Positions 32,437 through 33,441 of a DNA stretch of 33,441 bases are shown here, piece after piece (positions within the stretch are counted from its first letter, which is position 1; the number at the start of each line of letters is the position of its first letter). This DNA is from Akkermansia sp. Its GTDB lineage: Bacteria; Verrucomicrobiota; Verrucomicrobiia; Verrucomicrobiales; Akkermansiaceae. The stretch spans positions 1 through 33,441 of the forward strand of contig JAFSEZ010000011.1 of NCBI GenBank assembly GCA_017435505.1, given 5' to 3'. The notes under the pieces were generated by a model that was not told the DNA's origin, did not search any database, and worked only from the letters and a program-made list of their open reading frames with translations. The position numbers and the translations under genes are program-made.

Positions 32437-32594
32437 CGTCTAAAATTAGCTTAAGTTGCTTATGGTGTGTGAAATATGCGTGACCGCCTCCTTGAAAAGT
32501 TGCTCTGTTTTCTCTCGTTTGAGACCAAGTTTTACTGCCCGTCGGCATGAAAAAATGCCTTATTTTCAACGTAAATCCGTTTTTTTGCTTGCTC

Positions 32595-32611
32595 ATCGCA
32601 TTTGAAATGTG
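32595..32611. promoter_or_regulatory. Site 2, partner of the inverted site at 32412
   Basis: ATCGCATTTGAAATGTG on the plus strand agrees with the complement of site 1 at 15 of 17 positions. It lies about 100 bp before the start of the adhesin-like gene. Confidence 0.35.
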
Positions 32612-32641
32612 CTAAACTACAAAAAAGCGCCGGATTTATCA

Positions 32642-32670
32642 CTTAACTTGTTGTCACAAAATAAGTTAAG
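32642..32670. promoter_or_regulatory. 8-bp inverted repeat in the adhesin-like gene leader
   Basis: CTTAACTT (32642-32649) and AAGTTAAG (32663-32670) are perfect complements with a 13-nt spacer. The position, 38 nt before the ATG, fits an operator or a leader hairpin. No convincing -35/-10 pair was identified here. Confidence 0.4.
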
Positions 32671-32708
32671 ATGGTGGTGAATCCTGTGCGTGCAAATTTA
32701 CGACTGAT

Positions 32709-33441
32709 ATGAAACTACACTTACCTAAGCTGTTACTGGCTGCTCTCTTGGCTCTGCCTCTCTCTGCTGTTGAATGGACAACGGAAACAACCGGTGACCA
32801 AACCGTGACTGAAAATGTGAATGTAACCGGCACAGCCCCGGTGGGCAATATTACCTTCAATGGCGGGGACGGCTCCACCATTACCGTATCCGGCGAAGGT
32901 TCTATCGGCGGCTCCGGCAACCTCACCGTCAGCAGCGGCACAGTGGTGTTTGATGGCGTCTCCCACCCTGCGGCTGCCGGGGATGTCACAATAGCAGCCG
33001 GTGCAACACTGGACCTGCGAAATGAGGCACAGATTTTTGACCCAACAAACCACAATAATAATAGTATTGTGAATCTAACCGGTACACTCATAGTAGAAAG
33101 CTTGGAATATGGAACCGGAAGCCTTGGCAAATTGCAGTATACCAATGTGGGAACTTGGGGTGATTCCACTGGCAAAAAAGTTTTCAGTATGCATGGCGGA
33201 AGTAGGTTAGAAATTTCCGGTGGTGGAGAGACAGAGTTGGGTGTCAATTTCATAAGCGGTTGGGGTGTCACATATACAATCGCATTGCTTGCCGGTGAGA
33301 GTGCTGACAATATTAGAACGTTTGCATGGAATAGTGGAGGTCGAAGCTTTTCCTCAGAAGCAAAGTATGGAAGCGCATTGAAACTTGAGGTGGGAGAACA
33401 CGCCCAATTCACCTTGGGTATGGACATTGGAGCCGGATTAA
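32709..33441 (+). CDS. Secreted beta-strand-repeat adhesin/autotransporter-like protein, 5' part (3' end cut)
   Basis: An open frame runs from ATG 32709 to the window edge, 244 codons without a stop. The product starts with a signal peptide (MKLHLPKLLLAALLALPLSA, residues 1-20, cleavage near AVE). The following residues are rich in Gly, Ser, Thr, Asn and Val in short alternating strands (TGDQTVTENVNVTG, GGDGSTITVSGEGSIGG, GNLTVSSGTVVFDG, AAGDVTIAAGATLDL), the pattern of passenger domains of autotransporters and other beta-helix surface proteins. Verrucomicrobial genomes encode many such proteins. The C-terminal anchor (beta-barrel or PEP-CTERM) is outside the window, so the export route is open. 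Confidence 0.8.
   Translation, partial: MKLHLPKLLLAALLALPLSAVEWTTETTGDQTVTENVNVTGTAPVGNITFNGGDGSTITVSGEGSIGGSGNLTVSSGTVVFDGVSHPAAAGDVTIAAGATLDLRNEAQIFDPTNHNNNSIVNLTGTLIVESLEYGTGSLGKLQYTNVGTWGDSTGKKVFSMHGGSRLEISGGGETELGVNFISGWGVTYTIALLAGESADNIRTFAWNSGGRSFSSEAKYGSALKLEVGEHAQFTLGMDIGAGL

Overview
The window most likely comes from a Verrucomicrobiota bacterium, probably a gut-type relative of Akkermansia. This is an inference from the look of EF-Tu, RpoB and RpoC, from the start of a large exported beta-strand-repeat protein at the right edge, and from the near absence of Shine-Dalgarno sequences. No 16S rRNA is present to confirm it.

Layout: (1) 1-13117, plus strand, is an informational block: 3' part of tuf, tRNA-Trp, secE, nusG, rplK, rplA, rplJ, rplL, rpoB and rpoC, closed by a strong intrinsic terminator. 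Several spacers hold stem-loops. RpoB ends in a very acidic tail. (2) 13174-19754, plus strand, is a heavy-metal export operon: a promoter, a His/Cys-rich small lipoprotein, an outer-membrane factor, a membrane fusion protein with an N-terminal tandem His-rich repeat, and an HME-RND pump. (3) 19716-21310, minus strand, is a hipBA toxin-antitoxin module with two near-identical palindromic operators. (4) 21376-24098, plus strand: an OmpR/PhoB-type response regulator, parB, and a lipoprotein resembling glutaminyl-peptide cyclotransferase. (5) 24095-29120, minus strand: an ECF sigma factor, a likely anti-sigma or membrane partner, a PDZ protein and an RlpA-like lipoprotein. This row is interrupted between the last two by an AT-richer segment carrying a phosphoethanolamine transferase-like gene. 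(6) 29121-29740 is a non-coding region with two related hairpin terminators and a cluster of TTGCAA sites. (7) 29741-32317, minus strand: lpd, a GYF_2-domain membrane protein and a TRIC/UPF0126 channel-like protein. (8) 32709 to the end, plus strand, is the 5' part of a secreted adhesin/autotransporter-like gene.

The most notable structure is the phosphoethanolamine transferase segment. A 55-bp perfect direct repeat lies at both ends (24714-24768 and 27206-27260). It is the 3' end of the PDZ gene including its last codons, so the segment looks inserted at that 3' end with the reading frame rebuilt, as in site-specific integration, though no integrase is visible. Other points of interest are promoters of the form TTG-N17/18-TAGAAT sitting so close to start codons that the mRNAs would be leaderless or nearly so, the twin hairpins with a shared 20-nt flank but different compensated stems, and the repeat-expanded metal-binding domain.

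All coordinates and motifs were read by eye; family names rest on recognised motifs and not on database searches.
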